From the NCBI RefSeq assembly GCF_000801105.2, contig NC_079515.1, positions 20,607,407 through 20,671,406 of the forward strand: a DNA stretch of 64,000 bases. The letters are read 5' to 3'. The notes beneath the pieces were generated by a model. That model had not been told where the DNA came from, did no database searches, and worked only from the letters and a program-made list of their open reading frames with translations. The position numbers and the translations under genes are program-made. How positions within the stretch are numbered: position 1 is the first letter of the stretch; every line of letters starts with the position of its first letter. The DNA is from Raphanus sativus. Taxonomy: Eukaryota > Streptophyta > Magnoliopsida > Brassicales > Brassicaceae. Below are positions 48,140-58,251 of this stretch, in pieces.

Positions 48140-49341
48140 CATAAAAGTTAAAAATTAAAGATCATGTATTCAGAAGTTCTCATATACGATAAAAGGTGAA
48201 GCTTCGATCTTCAGTAAAAGGCAAATAAATAGAATCGAAACAGTCATCAAACGGAAAAGCTTTGTTCTTCGGTAATTAAGCGAAACAATAAAATGGTAAA
48301 AGAAATGGGCGCTGGAAGAGGAAGAGCCCCGCAAGCGAAGGATCGCGAAGGAGAGGCAACCCTAATCAGACGTAGGGGACACATAGGAGGACGGCTACCG
48401 GGCCGGAGAAGCCCAAAATAAAATGGAAAAGCCCACGCGCTAAAAACGCTGACGTGTCCTTCCAGGAGAGACTCAAGTGTCCTATTATATTATAGATTTT
48501 CTTTTTTTTTAATTGCTAAAAATACTAAGAGACCCAGCTAAACTACCCCGATAAAGATGCTCTGACCTTCCTTATTTGGATTCATGCACATTTTCTGGTC
48601 AACCTCGCCAACTGCCATTTCCTCTCATCCCTGGAGTTGTGAAGGCATTCTGCACGAATCTGGACATCCCAAGACTTCATTGCTTCCTGCCTCAACTTTC
48701 CAGATTCAAGCAAAGTCAAAGAATCCCATTCATTCAGCCATTATCTCCAACGGCTAGTGGCACATATGGTAAGAAGCATTTTAAATTACTTGATATCATG
48801 ACTAACCAAATTTGTCTTGCAGGTTCTAAGTCTTCTATTTATTTTATTTCAAGTATTTTAAGGCATTGTTTAGCCATAATTTCGTCCTAGATAGTAGCTT
48901 AGTCATTTATGTAATTTGTTTCAAGTCCCCGGGAAAAGCTGCATTGGACACTATATAAGTTTCTTATAAACAGTTGTGCATTTTTGAACCTTTATGAAAT
49001 ATATGAGTTAGTTTGCCCCTAGTAAATACCTAAGTCTTTCTTATGTGTTGTGAGAAGCAGCCTTGAGAGCAATTGTGTTTTATCAAATTCCTTTCCATAG
49101 AACTTGTGGTTGCACCTCGATCCATCTGATTGTGCGATTCAATCAACAACTCTATTCATTTCCATCCACTGTTCTTGCTGAGTTGTTTATACGAACAAGC
49201 AGCTTGAATCCATCCTCGACCTTCACGCCACACTCCACCCATTTGAGATAGCAAGTTGGTTATACGACCATTTGTTGTTTCCCACCTCCATCGGTTCTCG
49301 TTCAGGCCAGATTGAGTTAGGTGCATTTTGTGTCTGTATCA
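48140..49341 (+). mobile_element. 5' LTR region of a Ty3/Gypsy-type retrotransposon (left boundary unclear)
   Basis: DNA immediately upstream of the primer-binding site ends in TGTATCA, as an LTR should. An ACTATATAAG box near 48950 could be the LTR promoter TATA. The TG start of the LTR is not identified, and the first few hundred bases may belong to the DUF223 5' flank instead. Confidence 0.45.
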
Positions 49342-49343
49342 TT

Positions 49344-49356
49344 TTGGTATCAGAGC
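49344..49356 (+). other. retrotransposon primer-binding site
   Basis: TTGGTATCAGAGC, complementary to the 3' end of initiator tRNA-Met, the standard plant LTR-retrotransposon minus-strand primer site. It lies 2 bp after the presumed LTR end. Confidence 0.85.
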
Positions 49357-50397
49357 TTAAAAACTCCTGAATCAGGTTCTATCTATCCCTTTATCTTTTT
49401 TTTTCATTTGTTTCATTTTCTTTTTAAAAAAAATTATAAAAAGTCATTTTGTTTTATTTCTGTTCTTGTTATTTGATTTCCAGAAACTTGAAAAAACCAT
49501 AAAATTTGTGTTTCTAGTATTGCTTTTGTTGATTTGATTCTCATAAAAAAGAAAACCCATAAAAAGTTTGATATCTGTTTATTTCTGTTTATTGCATTGT
49601 TTTATCGGTTTTGTGTTCTTAGTTCATCTAAACTGAAAAACCAAAAAAAAAAAGAGGTAGAAGAAAGTTTCATTTCGTGATAGATCATATAGGATTCAAA
49701 ATATAGCTCATTTTTCTAGTTTGCATTCATTTTCTCAAGCTCCCCTTACCATTTTTGGAGTGATTGCATTCCCATTTCCATAACAAGAAAAGTTTTTTCA
49801 AAAGGAATTTCATTAGCATTCATATATTGCCATATTTGTTTCTTTGCATTTGATATATTTCTTGCATAATTGCATTCATTTCGTTCATCTGTTTTCAAAA
49901 AAAAGTAGTTAAAAAAGAATCTCTTGCATTTAGATATCCATAGCATTTAAAAAATATATATAAAAAATCATGTCATAAGTATTTCGATTTAGACTTGCCA
50001 TATCTTGCATTATAGTTTATACTTTCATCCATATCATTTGCATATTAAATAGTTTTCATTTAGTCCTTGTTCTGATTTATTTTGCATACGATTTATTGCA
50101 TTAAAAAATCATATTTATTTCATATCCATTTCATGCATATCATATTGGTCTTTCCTTCATTTTGATTTATTCTGTCTTATTTTAGTGCATACCATATCAC
50201 ATAATCTTGTAGCATATCATATCATTTTAGTAATTGCATTTTATATCATAGCTACTAGTTGCATATCATATAGTCTTCCATTATTTCATTGTTCTGATTT
50301 ATTGCATAACATATAGCTTCATTTCTGTTCTGAATTAATTCATCAGACCATTTCCCATATTTCACTTGATCTTAAAAGGTTATTTACAGGAAAGCAG

Positions 50398-50706
50398 ATG
50401 ACAAAAGAAGCTCACAATTCTACCAGCATGAAGAATCAGCTTATGCAAGCCATACAGACCATGAGTGAATGGATGACCCAGCTGGAACAGTCTGGTCTTG
50501 CACGACCAGAAGGAAGACATGGACTTGGAGATACACCAAGAGCTGGATATGTGGAACCAAAGCCACCAGACCCTTCACTGATCATCCCACATCAAGCCTC
50601 TAAAATTCAAAGCCATATTGTTCATTCCTATTCTGATTATGGAACTGCTAAGAAAACTAAACTTTATACATTTTCAGGAAGAAGAAACGACCTAGAGTGG
50701 GACTAG
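50398..50706 (+). pseudogene. truncated gag of LTR retrotransposon
   Basis: A 102-codon ORF about 1.05 kb after the primer site, matching the position of gag. The sequence is polar and helical (QAIQTMSEWMTQLEQ) and ends in LYTFSGRRNDLEWD, resembling the gag entry motif F-x-G-x-x-D/N-x-L-x-W of plant Ty3 elements. The ORF stops right where UVH6-derived DNA begins (50.70 kb); the rest of gag, all of pol and the 3' LTR are missing. The long AT-rich leader 49357-50397 belongs to the element. Confidence 0.6.
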
Positions 50707-50835
50707 CTGGTGTGCAAGACATGGTTTCTTAGTAAACCGGCTGGTGTGCAAGACTTAAGACTCGCTTGCATAGTGCCATATTTTGATTTAGGCTGTATTT
50801 TTCACAATAAATTTAAACAATAGTACTCACCATAG
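50707..50835 (+). pseudogene. UVH6/XPD last codons and 3' UTR remnant, copy 1
   Basis: Encodes GVQDMVS-stop (to 50732), matching the conserved C-terminus of plant XPD helicase (ETGVQDMAY by memory), followed by about 100 bp homologous to the 3' flank at 55899-56000 (AGTAAACCGG, ATAGTGCCATA, TTTGATTT, AACAATAGTA). A 14 bp piece CTGGTGTGCAAGAC is duplicated at 50707 and 50740. Everything upstream was replaced by the retrotransposon. Confidence 0.7.
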
Positions 50836-50977
50836 TTTATATAATCCATTTTATTCTATTCTCGAACTTCTTGTTGATTTGTAAAAAAACGAACCAACAC
50901 AAAATCACAGGAAAACAACAACATTCCATTATTCGAATCAAGTTTGAAAAATTGCAACGAAATCATTCAACGGCGTC

Positions 50978-52303
50978 TTACAAAACATATCGAGCAGTGG
51001 AAGTGGTGGAAGTGGAAGTGAAATTGAAGTTGGCACAACTAGTTTGAAGGCCCAATAAGGTGTTACTAAAGCCCAATCTGTTACTGGCCAGATCAAATTC
51101 GACCAAGTTATCTTCCAGCTGAAGCCCTCCGATCACCACAGAGGTTCTGGCGTTGACTCCTCCATCAACAAAACCCAAACATATGACGTCAGGGCTAACG
51201 GTCACCATCGAATTAGCTCCCAATATCCTCCAGACGATGTCGTTGTTCTGAAGCACGAGCTGGATATCCGGCACGCTGTAACCGACGCGCGTTTTGTAAA
51301 CGTTCCGCGAGCTGAAACACGCGCCGAATGGCTTCACCGACGATACTCGAGTGATGTTCCTCAAGGCAGCTGCTCCGACGAAGGCCGACGTGAGCCCGTT
51401 GAAGATGGACGTCTCCATCACGGTGTAGGGATCCACCGTGCTGATCTTGGTTCCTCCGACTCCGATGGTGGCATCGATCTTGAGAAGCGTTTGGTTGAAT
51501 GAAATTGATTTCTCGAGGACTTTGATGTCAGTTACGCCGATGAAATACTCGGTGGATTTCTCTCCTTCTGAGTAGGCAGAAGCGGTGCTCACGGGGTTGA
51601 TGAGAAGCGGCGTCGTTTTGAGCCGTGAGATCAGGATTCCGGGGAGGAGAATGTAAGGCACGTTACCGAAGAAGGCGACGCCTCTTCCCGAAGTGAGACA
51701 CACTGCAAATTTTCTGTTGAAGCTAAACGCCGCGGCGAACTGAGACGGGAGTCCGATGTTGTGGCGTCCCATCCCAGCCATGCCGACTGTTCCGGGGGCG
51801 AGTCCTTCAAGCAGAAACGTTGCCCCGCATCCGAAGATCAAATTGGGGATTTTAACGGCCCGGCCCGGGTTCCGGCCATCGGTTGACTGAATCGACACAA
51901 CGTCTGTAGCAACTTCGCCGGAGGTGGCGGTTCCGGTGACGGAGTTATCTGGCATTAAGCTGCAAGTATTGTTGCTACAGCCAGGACTAGGGGGAGAGAA
52001 GCAAGTGCCGCAGGCGGTGGAGCCGGTTCGTGAGCACACGGCGGAGTTGCAGCGAGGGGAGCGGTATGTGGTGGAGACGTAATCTTTGTCGCAGTCGACC
52101 CAGAGGTTTCGGCCACCCAGGTCGAAGACGACGGAGGCGGCGACGTGAGGAGTGCGTTGGTTGATAACGGTTGTGTATTGGAGGGTGGATTTGTCTTTTG
52201 TGACAGGGAGAAGGAGGGCTTTTGGTCGGAATGATGGTTGAGCAGATGAGAGTGAGAAGAAGAAAAGGAAAAGGAGGGAGAATATGATCGAAGAAGAAGC
52301 CAT
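50978..52303 (-). CDS. EDGP/xylanase-inhibitor-like aspartic protease homologue, copy 1
   Basis: Single-exon gene, 441 residues, orthologous to the Arabidopsis At1g03220/At1g03230 pair (carrot EDGP, basic 7S globulin, wheat TAXI family): secreted apoplastic proteins that can inhibit microbial glycoside hydrolases. Signal peptide at residues 1-21 (hydrophobic, ending SSAQ). The N-terminal pepsin lobe carries FDLGGRNLWVDCD where active proteases have DTG, then the Cys cluster CNSAVCSRTGSTACGTC. The second lobe has STVDPYTVM instead of D-S/T-G. Both catalytic motifs are altered, so proteolysis is unlikely. The C-terminus extends beyond copy 2 (STSTTSTARYVL). TATA box at 52356-52364. About 80% of residues look shared with copy 2 by eye. 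Confidence 0.93.
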   Translation of the reverse strand: MASSSIIFSLLFLFFFSLSSAQPSFRPKALLLPVTKDKSTLQYTTVINQRTPHVAASVVFDLGGRNLWVDCDKDYVSTTYRSPRCNSAVCSRTGSTACGTCFSPPSPGCSNNTCSLMPDNSVTGTATSGEVATDVVSIQSTDGRNPGRAVKIPNLIFGCGATFLLEGLAPGTVGMAGMGRHNIGLPSQFAAAFSFNRKFAVCLTSGRGVAFFGNVPYILLPGILISRLKTTPLLINPVSTASAYSEGEKSTEYFIGVTDIKVLEKSISFNQTLLKIDATIGVGGTKISTVDPYTVMETSIFNGLTSAFVGAAALRNITRVSSVKPFGACFSSRNVYKTRVGYSVPDIQLVLQNNDIVWRILGANSMVTVSPDVICLGFVDGGVNARTSVVIGGLQLEDNLVEFDLASNRLGFSNTLLGLQTSCANFNFTSTSTTSTARYVL

Positions 52304-52355
52304 TGTTAGAGATGAATGTGAAGTACTGATGATAGAGCAGTGGTCTCAGTGTGTG

Positions 52356-52364
52356 CATTTATAG
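52356..52364 (-). promoter_or_regulatory. TATA box of protease copy 1
   Basis: CTATAAATG on the minus strand, 53 bp before the ATG. The same motif sits at the equivalent place in copy 2. Confidence 0.7.
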
Positions 52365-52500
52365 CAACATTTTGGTCTTTTTTTATTGTGGCGGCTAATT
52401 CAAATATATTTATGTTATGAACTTTTGTGTTTATAGCAACATTTTGGTCTTTTTTTAATGCGGCGGCTAATTTGAATATATAATTATATATATATATATA
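52356..52500. repeat. duplicated promoter segment upstream of copy 1
   Basis: About 70 bp (TTTATAGCAACATTTTGGTC ... GCGGCTAATT ... TATGTTATGAACTTTTG) is present twice in tandem, at about 52358-52429 and 52430-52516, so a second TATA-like box lies about 72 bp further out. The copy 2 promoter has only one version (58096-58145). Includes a short TA microsatellite (52484-52502). Confidence 0.7.
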
Positions 52501-52516
52501 TATGTTATTAACTTTT

Positions 52517-53459
52517 GAGATGTCACATGTGATGTTGTATAATCATATAACGGTGTGACGCTAAGTGAGTTTCCTGCTCTTTTTTGTGAAAGTGACACAA
52601 ATCATATCCACTTTCTTCATCTAATCTATTAATTTAGAGATTATCTACTATTTGAAGTTCTCATTTAAATTTTGGACTCTTTCATAGTTAGTGCTAGAAT
52701 ATATCATGCCCTCTTATACAATGCAACCTACCAACTTAAATTAAACCAAATCTTAACCAACATAGATTAGTTAAACCTAACCAGTAACACTTTTATAATA
52801 TTTTTGGTTAATCTCTTAATATAATTAGATCATATAAAACTGAACCACTCTTAAATAACGAGTTCCATATCATTCCAAACATAAGAGAAAAAATATCCGA
52901 TTTATTTACAACGTAAGCATACAAAGACCGTCTATGCTTATGATCATTGATCTTCCAAAAACCAAATAATTGTGGCATAGACCAACATAGGCTCATGTTC
53001 GTATCACTAACTTTACTTCCATATATTTACTTTTCACCTACATCATATCACAACATACGCAGTTATGCAAGAACATGATTTTTTTTGTTCAAACAACCAA
53101 ATAATGGTGGTATATGGTCAGTAGATTTTTTAAATATGTTTTTTTATATATTACATTTTACGAGACTATGTGTATAAGTTTTTTTTTTTGAAAAAGAGCA
53201 TAACTATGTGTATAAGTTAAAAAGTAAAAAGTGTGACAAGGCAAATTATTATACTAAAAATGAAAGAAGATTAAATACAAACTAATAACAAGTACAACAC
53301 AAATTATAACACTATTAAATTCTATATATATTTAATAAAATATTATATATATCTAATATGTATATATATATATATAAATATTACACAAAATATATATAAT
53401 ATTATATACACATATTATATATACCATATATTATTAATTAAAATTTGACAAATCAATTT
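52517..53459. other. AT-rich upstream DNA of protease copy 1
   Basis: GTGAAAGTGACACAAATCAT near 52587 is homologous to the copy 2 flank at 58207-58260, showing that the duplication covers upstream DNA. A short insert with 16 bp repeats lies at 53165-53218. No gene; the minus ORF 52808-52996 is not supported. Confidence 0.5.
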
Positions 53460-53487
53460 CCGCCCTTTAGGGCGGGTCCTAATCTAG
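53460..53487 (+). mobile_element. Helitron 3' end, plus orientation
   Basis: Hairpin CCGCCCT-TT-AGGGCGG (53460-53475), 8 bp spacer, CTAG at 53484-53487, host T next. It belongs to the same CCCGCCCT hairpin group as the minus-strand ends at 17.9, 19.4 and 29.7 kb. The 5' terminus upstream is not recognised. Confidence 0.7.
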
Positions 53488-54233
53488 TTTGTTTTATGGT
53501 TGGGTTTAGACGAATAATAAGTAATAACAATGGTTGGTTTATTCCTAGGTTTAGTGAGATAGTAGATCTTCTAGTTTATAAACAAGTAGATAGCTCAGAC
53601 ATTCAAATTCGTGTTTATTAAATACTTGTATTACCTTTTATGTATAATAAAAAATACAATTGTATTCTCCGCAAACAATAGAGTTGAGATTTATTATTCG
53701 GGTCCGGATCTGTTCCAAAAATAGAATATCAAGGATGTCTTGATCCAGTCAGATACGTTGAATCCGCATTCAGATATCTTGATTTTTAAATTTGGATTTG
53801 AATCTGATTTTTTTTAAAAATATATTAAATTTATAATTGTATTAATAATTATAGTTGATATATTAATATTTATACATAAAATTAGTCTTATAATATTATA
53901 TTTTAATTTTTGTAATCGTATTATATACATTTTTATAAATTTTGTATAAATATTATTTTTAAAAAGATTTTTTCCATAATTTATTTAAAATATTTTTTAT
54001 GTATCCGAATCCTAGTACTCAAAGATAATATAATATTTCGACGGATATTTAGAAAATATGTATCTGAATACTAAAATCATGAATTCAATGAATCCAAATA
54101 CCCTAAATTTTGGATATTTAAATCCGTTCCACTACTAACAAGCATTTTATAAGAGCATGAACATATAAAATTAGTTTCCATCTATTATATTAAATTATGA
54201 CAGAGATTTTCGAACGTCGATTTATATGTCCTA
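53488..54233. other. AT-rich intergenic, nothing specific
   Basis: Low-complexity AT-rich DNA; the segment near 53690-54130 (GGATCCGAATC-type words) resembles decayed transposon. No gene. Confidence 0.4.
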
Positions 54234-54509
54234 CTCCATTTGTTTCATAATAAGTGTTATTCTAACATTTTTTTCGTTACACAAAAAATGTTATTTTACC
54301 ATTTCAAAGCAAATTATGCTTCATTTCAGCTGAAAATTAATTGTAAATTGCATTGATTTTATAAATAATTTTATTTATCTCAATTACTATTGGTTAATGA
54401 ATTACTATTGGTTAATGAAGTGTAATTAATAACAATTCACATATATTTTGTCATTATTTTAATCCATGTAAAAAGTATCAAATTGATACTTATTTAGAAA
54501 TGTAGGGAG
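54234..54509. mobile_element. diverged Stowaway-type MITE
   Basis: Ends CTCCATTTGTTTCATAATAA and the complement of TTTAGAAATGTAGGGAG with TA on both sides (54232-54233, 54510-54511). It is 276 bp, longer than the other two copies, partly through an internal tandem duplication of TTACTATTGGTTAATGAA at about 54383-54418. Confidence 0.7.
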
Positions 54510-55597
54510 TACAAAATTATTGAATATAGGTTAATTAACAATAAGCATGTTGTCTTATTTGGCGATTAAATAATTCCTACTTGATAAATAAAAAGGAAAT
54601 AAATAATATGGGAAAGGGAGACGAAACAGCGAGGATGGTCCAAGCCAGTCAGGTGGGTACTATTTTTCCTTTTTTTGGTTAACAGCAGATGAGTACTATA
54701 CGAGGTAAAATAGTACTAATCGAATATGTTTTAACTATTTGGTACTGTGTTCAAAAAATAAAAAGAATATTTGGCACATGCAAGGCTGCAAACCTAACGT
54801 GAGTTTTTCAGTATTTAGTTCAAATGTAACTATATAGTTGACAAAAAGATGTAATTATATATTTCGAAGGTGTTTATTTCCAAAAATAAAACATTATATT
54901 AAATCTTAAAAATTTTATATTTTACATAATTGTTTTTATGTTTGACAAAACTTAACTAAAATAATAACTTTTTACTATAGTTATAAGATATCCAATAAAT
55001 TAATAAAAAATATATTATAGTAAACATTGCATATAAAACATAAAAAAATTTATAAAAATTAAATAATTTATATAACTAATTCGTTATAATTATCTTCATG
55101 ATTATTTTGTATATTTTATTTTTATTTTTATTTTTTTTTAAATTAAGAACTACTTTTTTTTTGGAAAACTAACACTTTTTCTTATTGATATTTCTGTTTC
55201 TTGTATTTGTTTGTTGTAATATTATTTTGTATAACACTTTTTGTAATGTTAATTAAAATATTATTATATATTAAAAAGAGCTAAATGATTAAACAAGTAT
55301 TATTAACTTTATTTGAAAATTAGTCAAATACAAGAACAAAAAAGTAAATAACTTTAAATATAAAGTTTTGTACAGTGAAACTTTATATTTGAAATTTTAT
55401 TGTACAAAACTTTAAAGTTTAAGATTTTAAAGTTATTTTTAGAGCTCATACAAGCTTACATTTAAAGGTATAAGAGGGGTTTTAGAGATGTTTTTAGCAA
55501 AAAAAAAATGAAAAAAAGTTGATGTTGAGTAGTAATTCTTTGGACATGCTCATGTTGGTGCTGTTAGAAATACTGATTTTGATGTTTAAACTCGCAG
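54510..55597. other. distal end of duplication unit 1 and AT-rich filler
   Basis: 54541-54663 (GATTAAATAATTCCTACTTG, GGAAATAAATA, GATGGTC, AGGTGGGT) is homologous to 58700-58840, marking the outer part of the duplicated unit. Short inserts with flanking repeats lie at 54650-54699 and 54824-54861. The remainder to 55.56 kb is AT-rich with no gene. Confidence 0.5.
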
Positions 55598-55898
55598 ATA
55601 TAGTCGTCATGACAAGCGGTCCAAGTTACCTGGTTGGATACTTTCAAATGTGCGTGATGCACTGACATGGCTATCCACATTGTCCGAGAGGTAAACCTAT
55701 AAAAATCATTACTTCTTTCTTCTTCATAATATATAAAGAAACAAGTAGTTAAACATATTTTAATTTTCTACCGTTTCTAAGGGATCTGGCTGACTGGCTC
55801 AACAATACAATAAGGCGGGTACTTTGGGCAGGAAAACTCTGTTAACACAAGAAGATTTGGAGAAGATGTCTGAAACTGGTGTCCATGACATTGTTTAG
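55598..55898 (+). pseudogene. UVH6/XPD helicase 3' fragment
   Basis: The last two exons of the plant XPD/ERCC2 helicase (TFIIH subunit; Arabidopsis UVH6, At1g03190). Exon 55598-55690 reads YSRHDKRSKLPGWILSNVRD, then a small deletion shifts the frame before the MAIHIVRE-type sequence. Exon 55782-55898 opens out of frame, then reads NKAGTLGRKTLLTQEDLEKM then SETGVHDIV-stop. The intron is kept, so this is a segmental copy, not a retrocopy. At least two frameshifts make it non-functional. The homologous 3' flank (55899-56000) also occurs at 50733-50835. The full gene is not in the window. Confidence 0.88.
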
Positions 55899-56738
55899 TA
55901 GTAAACCGGTTTGATTTTGTAGGTCTGGGCATAATGCCATACTTTGATTTGGCGGGTGCTTTTCACTACAGATTTAAAACAATAGTATTTCACCATGTGC
56001 AGTAAGAATTTTTTTAAAATCTTACTTATTTTAAAAATAAAATTTATTAAATATTATAGATTTTACTATTTTCTTACTAATATTTAATATATATTTGATA
56101 TATATTAAATCAATTTGTATAAAACTAATAAAATGATATAAAATTTTATAATTATAAAATATTTAGCCTAAACAATATTTATAAAATTTGTTGATATATA
56201 AGAAACTAATAATCTTACGATTAGATATTTAAATTTCTTAAAAATTGTAATTTTTTTTTGAAAATTTTAGTAATAGAAATTGTATAATTATACAAAATAA
56301 TAATATTTTGAATTTTGAAATGTTATATATGAATATATTTATTGTATAGATGATGTATGAACTATTACCATGTTTTTAAAAAGTTTACCAAAAAGAAATA
56401 TCAATATTAAATGTAATATATGAATTATTACCATATTCTAATAAGTTTGCCAAAAATATAAATCAACATTAAATGAAATTATCCATGTCATATTTTTTCG
56501 GAGGTCATGTCATCAATTTTAATAGCCATGTCATATTTATTTTGTGAAAGTGATTGTAGAGAGGATATGTGGCAAAATCACTTCGCAAATATAGTATAAT
56601 GGACTTTTATTCTCTTTTCCAATTTTTAACTGATTTGTAGAAAACAAATTACAGAAAAACAACAACAAAATCATAGTCATTCATTCCATTATTCGAATCA
56701 AGGTATTAAAATCATTCATCGGCCCCTTGCAAAACAAA
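55899..56738. other. 3' flank between UVH6 remnant and protease copy 2
   Basis: The first ~100 bp are UVH6 3' UTR-like (shared with 50733-50835). The rest is AT-rich, probably an insertion that is absent from unit 1, where only ~140 bp separate the UTR from the protease stop. Confidence 0.5.
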
Positions 56739-58037
56739 TCAAGTAGTGGAAGTGAAATTGAAATTGGCACAATTAGTGCGAAGGCCCAATAAAGTGGAAC
56801 TAAAGCTCAATCTGTTACTTGCCAAATCAAACTCTATCAAGTTATCTTCCAGCTGAAACCCTCCGATCACTACGGAAGTTCTCGCGTTGACTCCTCCGTC
56901 AACGAAACCCAAACAGATGACTTCGCGGCTAACGCTCACCATCGAGTTAGCTCCGAAGATCCTCCAAACGACGTCGTTACTCTGAAACACAAGCTGGATA
57001 TCCGGCACAGCGTATCCAACGCGCGTTCCGAACACGTTCTCCGTGCTGAAACACGCGCCGAACGGTTTCACCGACGGTACTCGAGTAATATTCCTCGCCG
57101 CGGCTGCTCTGACGAACGCCGACGTGAACGCTTTGAAGATGGACGTCTCCATCACGGTGTACGGATCCACCGTGCTGATCTTGGTTCCTCCGACGCCGGT
57201 AGTTCCGTCTATCTTGAGAAGCGTTTTGTTGATCGGAACCGATTTATCAGCGATTCTGATGTCAGTGACGCCGACGAAATACTCGGTGGATTTCTCTCCT
57301 TGCGAATACGCGGAAGCTGTGCTCACGGGATTGATGAGAAGCTGCGTCGTTTGGAGCCTTGAGATCTGGATCCCGGGGAGGAATACGTAAGGTCCGTTGC
57401 CGAAGAAGGCGACGCCTCTTCCCGAAGTGAGACACACTGCGAATTTGCGTTTGAAGCTAAACGCCGCGGCGAACTGAGACGGGAGTCCGATGTTGTGGCG
57501 TCCCATACCAGCCATACCGACGGTTCCGGCAGCGAGTCCTTTAAGCAGAAACGTTGCCCCGCATCCGAAGATCAAATTGGGGATTTTAGCGACCCGACCC
57601 GGGTTCCGGCCGTCCGTTGATTGAATCGACACGATGTCTGTAGCGACTTCGCCAGAGGTGGCGGTTCCTGTGACGGTGTTATCTGGGATTAAGCTGCAAG
57701 TGTTGTTGCTGCAGCCGGGTCTAGGAGGAGAGAAGCACGTGCCGCAGGCGGTGGAGCCGGTTCGTGAGCACACGGCGGAGTTGCAGCGAGGGGAGCGGTA
57801 TGTGGTGGAGACGTAGTCTTTGTCGCAGTCGACCCAGAGGTTTCGGCCACCGAGGTCGAAGACGACGGAGGCGGCGACGAGAGGAGTGCGTTGGTTGATA
57901 AAGGTTGTGTATTGGAGGGTGGATTTGTCTTTTGTGACAGGGAGAAGGAGAGCTCTTGGTCGGAATGATGGTTGCGCAGATGAGAATGAGAAGATGAAAA
58001 GGAAAAGGACGGAGAAAATTGTCGGAGAAGAAGCCAT
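56739..58037 (-). CDS. EDGP/xylanase-inhibitor-like aspartic protease homologue, copy 2
   Basis: Single exon, 432 residues, tandem paralogue of the gene at 50978-52303 and closer in length to the Arabidopsis proteins. Signal peptide ends near SSAQ (residue ~21). The first lobe has FDLGG in place of DTG and CNSAVCSRTGSTACGTC; the second lobe has STVDPYTVM. Catalytic Asp motifs are thus lost, as in TAXI-type inhibitors. The C-terminus is NFNFTSTT, without the 9-residue extension of copy 1. Promoter TATA at 58094-58102. Clearly intact; most differences from copy 1 are substitutions between about 215 and 330. Confidence 0.93.
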   Translation of the reverse strand: MASSPTIFSVLFLFIFSFSSAQPSFRPRALLLPVTKDKSTLQYTTFINQRTPLVAASVVFDLGGRNLWVDCDKDYVSTTYRSPRCNSAVCSRTGSTACGTCFSPPRPGCSNNTCSLIPDNTVTGTATSGEVATDIVSIQSTDGRNPGRVAKIPNLIFGCGATFLLKGLAAGTVGMAGMGRHNIGLPSQFAAAFSFKRKFAVCLTSGRGVAFFGNGPYVFLPGIQISRLQTTQLLINPVSTASAYSQGEKSTEYFVGVTDIRIADKSVPINKTLLKIDGTTGVGGTKISTVDPYTVMETSIFKAFTSAFVRAAAARNITRVPSVKPFGACFSTENVFGTRVGYAVPDIQLVFQSNDVVWRIFGANSMVSVSREVICLGFVDGGVNARTSVVIGGFQLEDNLIEFDLASNRLSFSSTLLGLRTNCANFNFTSTT

Positions 58038-58093
58038 TATTAGAGATGAATGTGAAGTACTGTCCTGATGATAAGTACTGGTCTTACTGTGTG

Positions 58094-58102
58094 TATTTAT
58101 AG
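58094..58102 (-). promoter_or_regulatory. TATA box of protease copy 2
   Basis: CTATAAATA on the minus strand, 57 bp upstream of the ATG, conserved with copy 1 in sequence and spacing. Confidence 0.7.
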
Positions 58103-58251
58103 CAACATTTTGGTTATTTTTTTAATGTGGCGGCTAATTTGAATAATTGGATAACGGTGTGCCGCTATTGACTTTCTTGATAGTTACTTTCCAGATATAA
58201 CATATGTGAAAGTGATGCAATTTTTTTTTTTTTTGTCGACGAAAATGACAC

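Noticed and set aside
48296..48424. 42-codon plus-strand ORF (MVKEMGAGRGRAPQ...)
   Set aside because: Short, Arg/Gly-rich, no family match, sits in a GC-rich 5' flank where such ORFs arise by chance.
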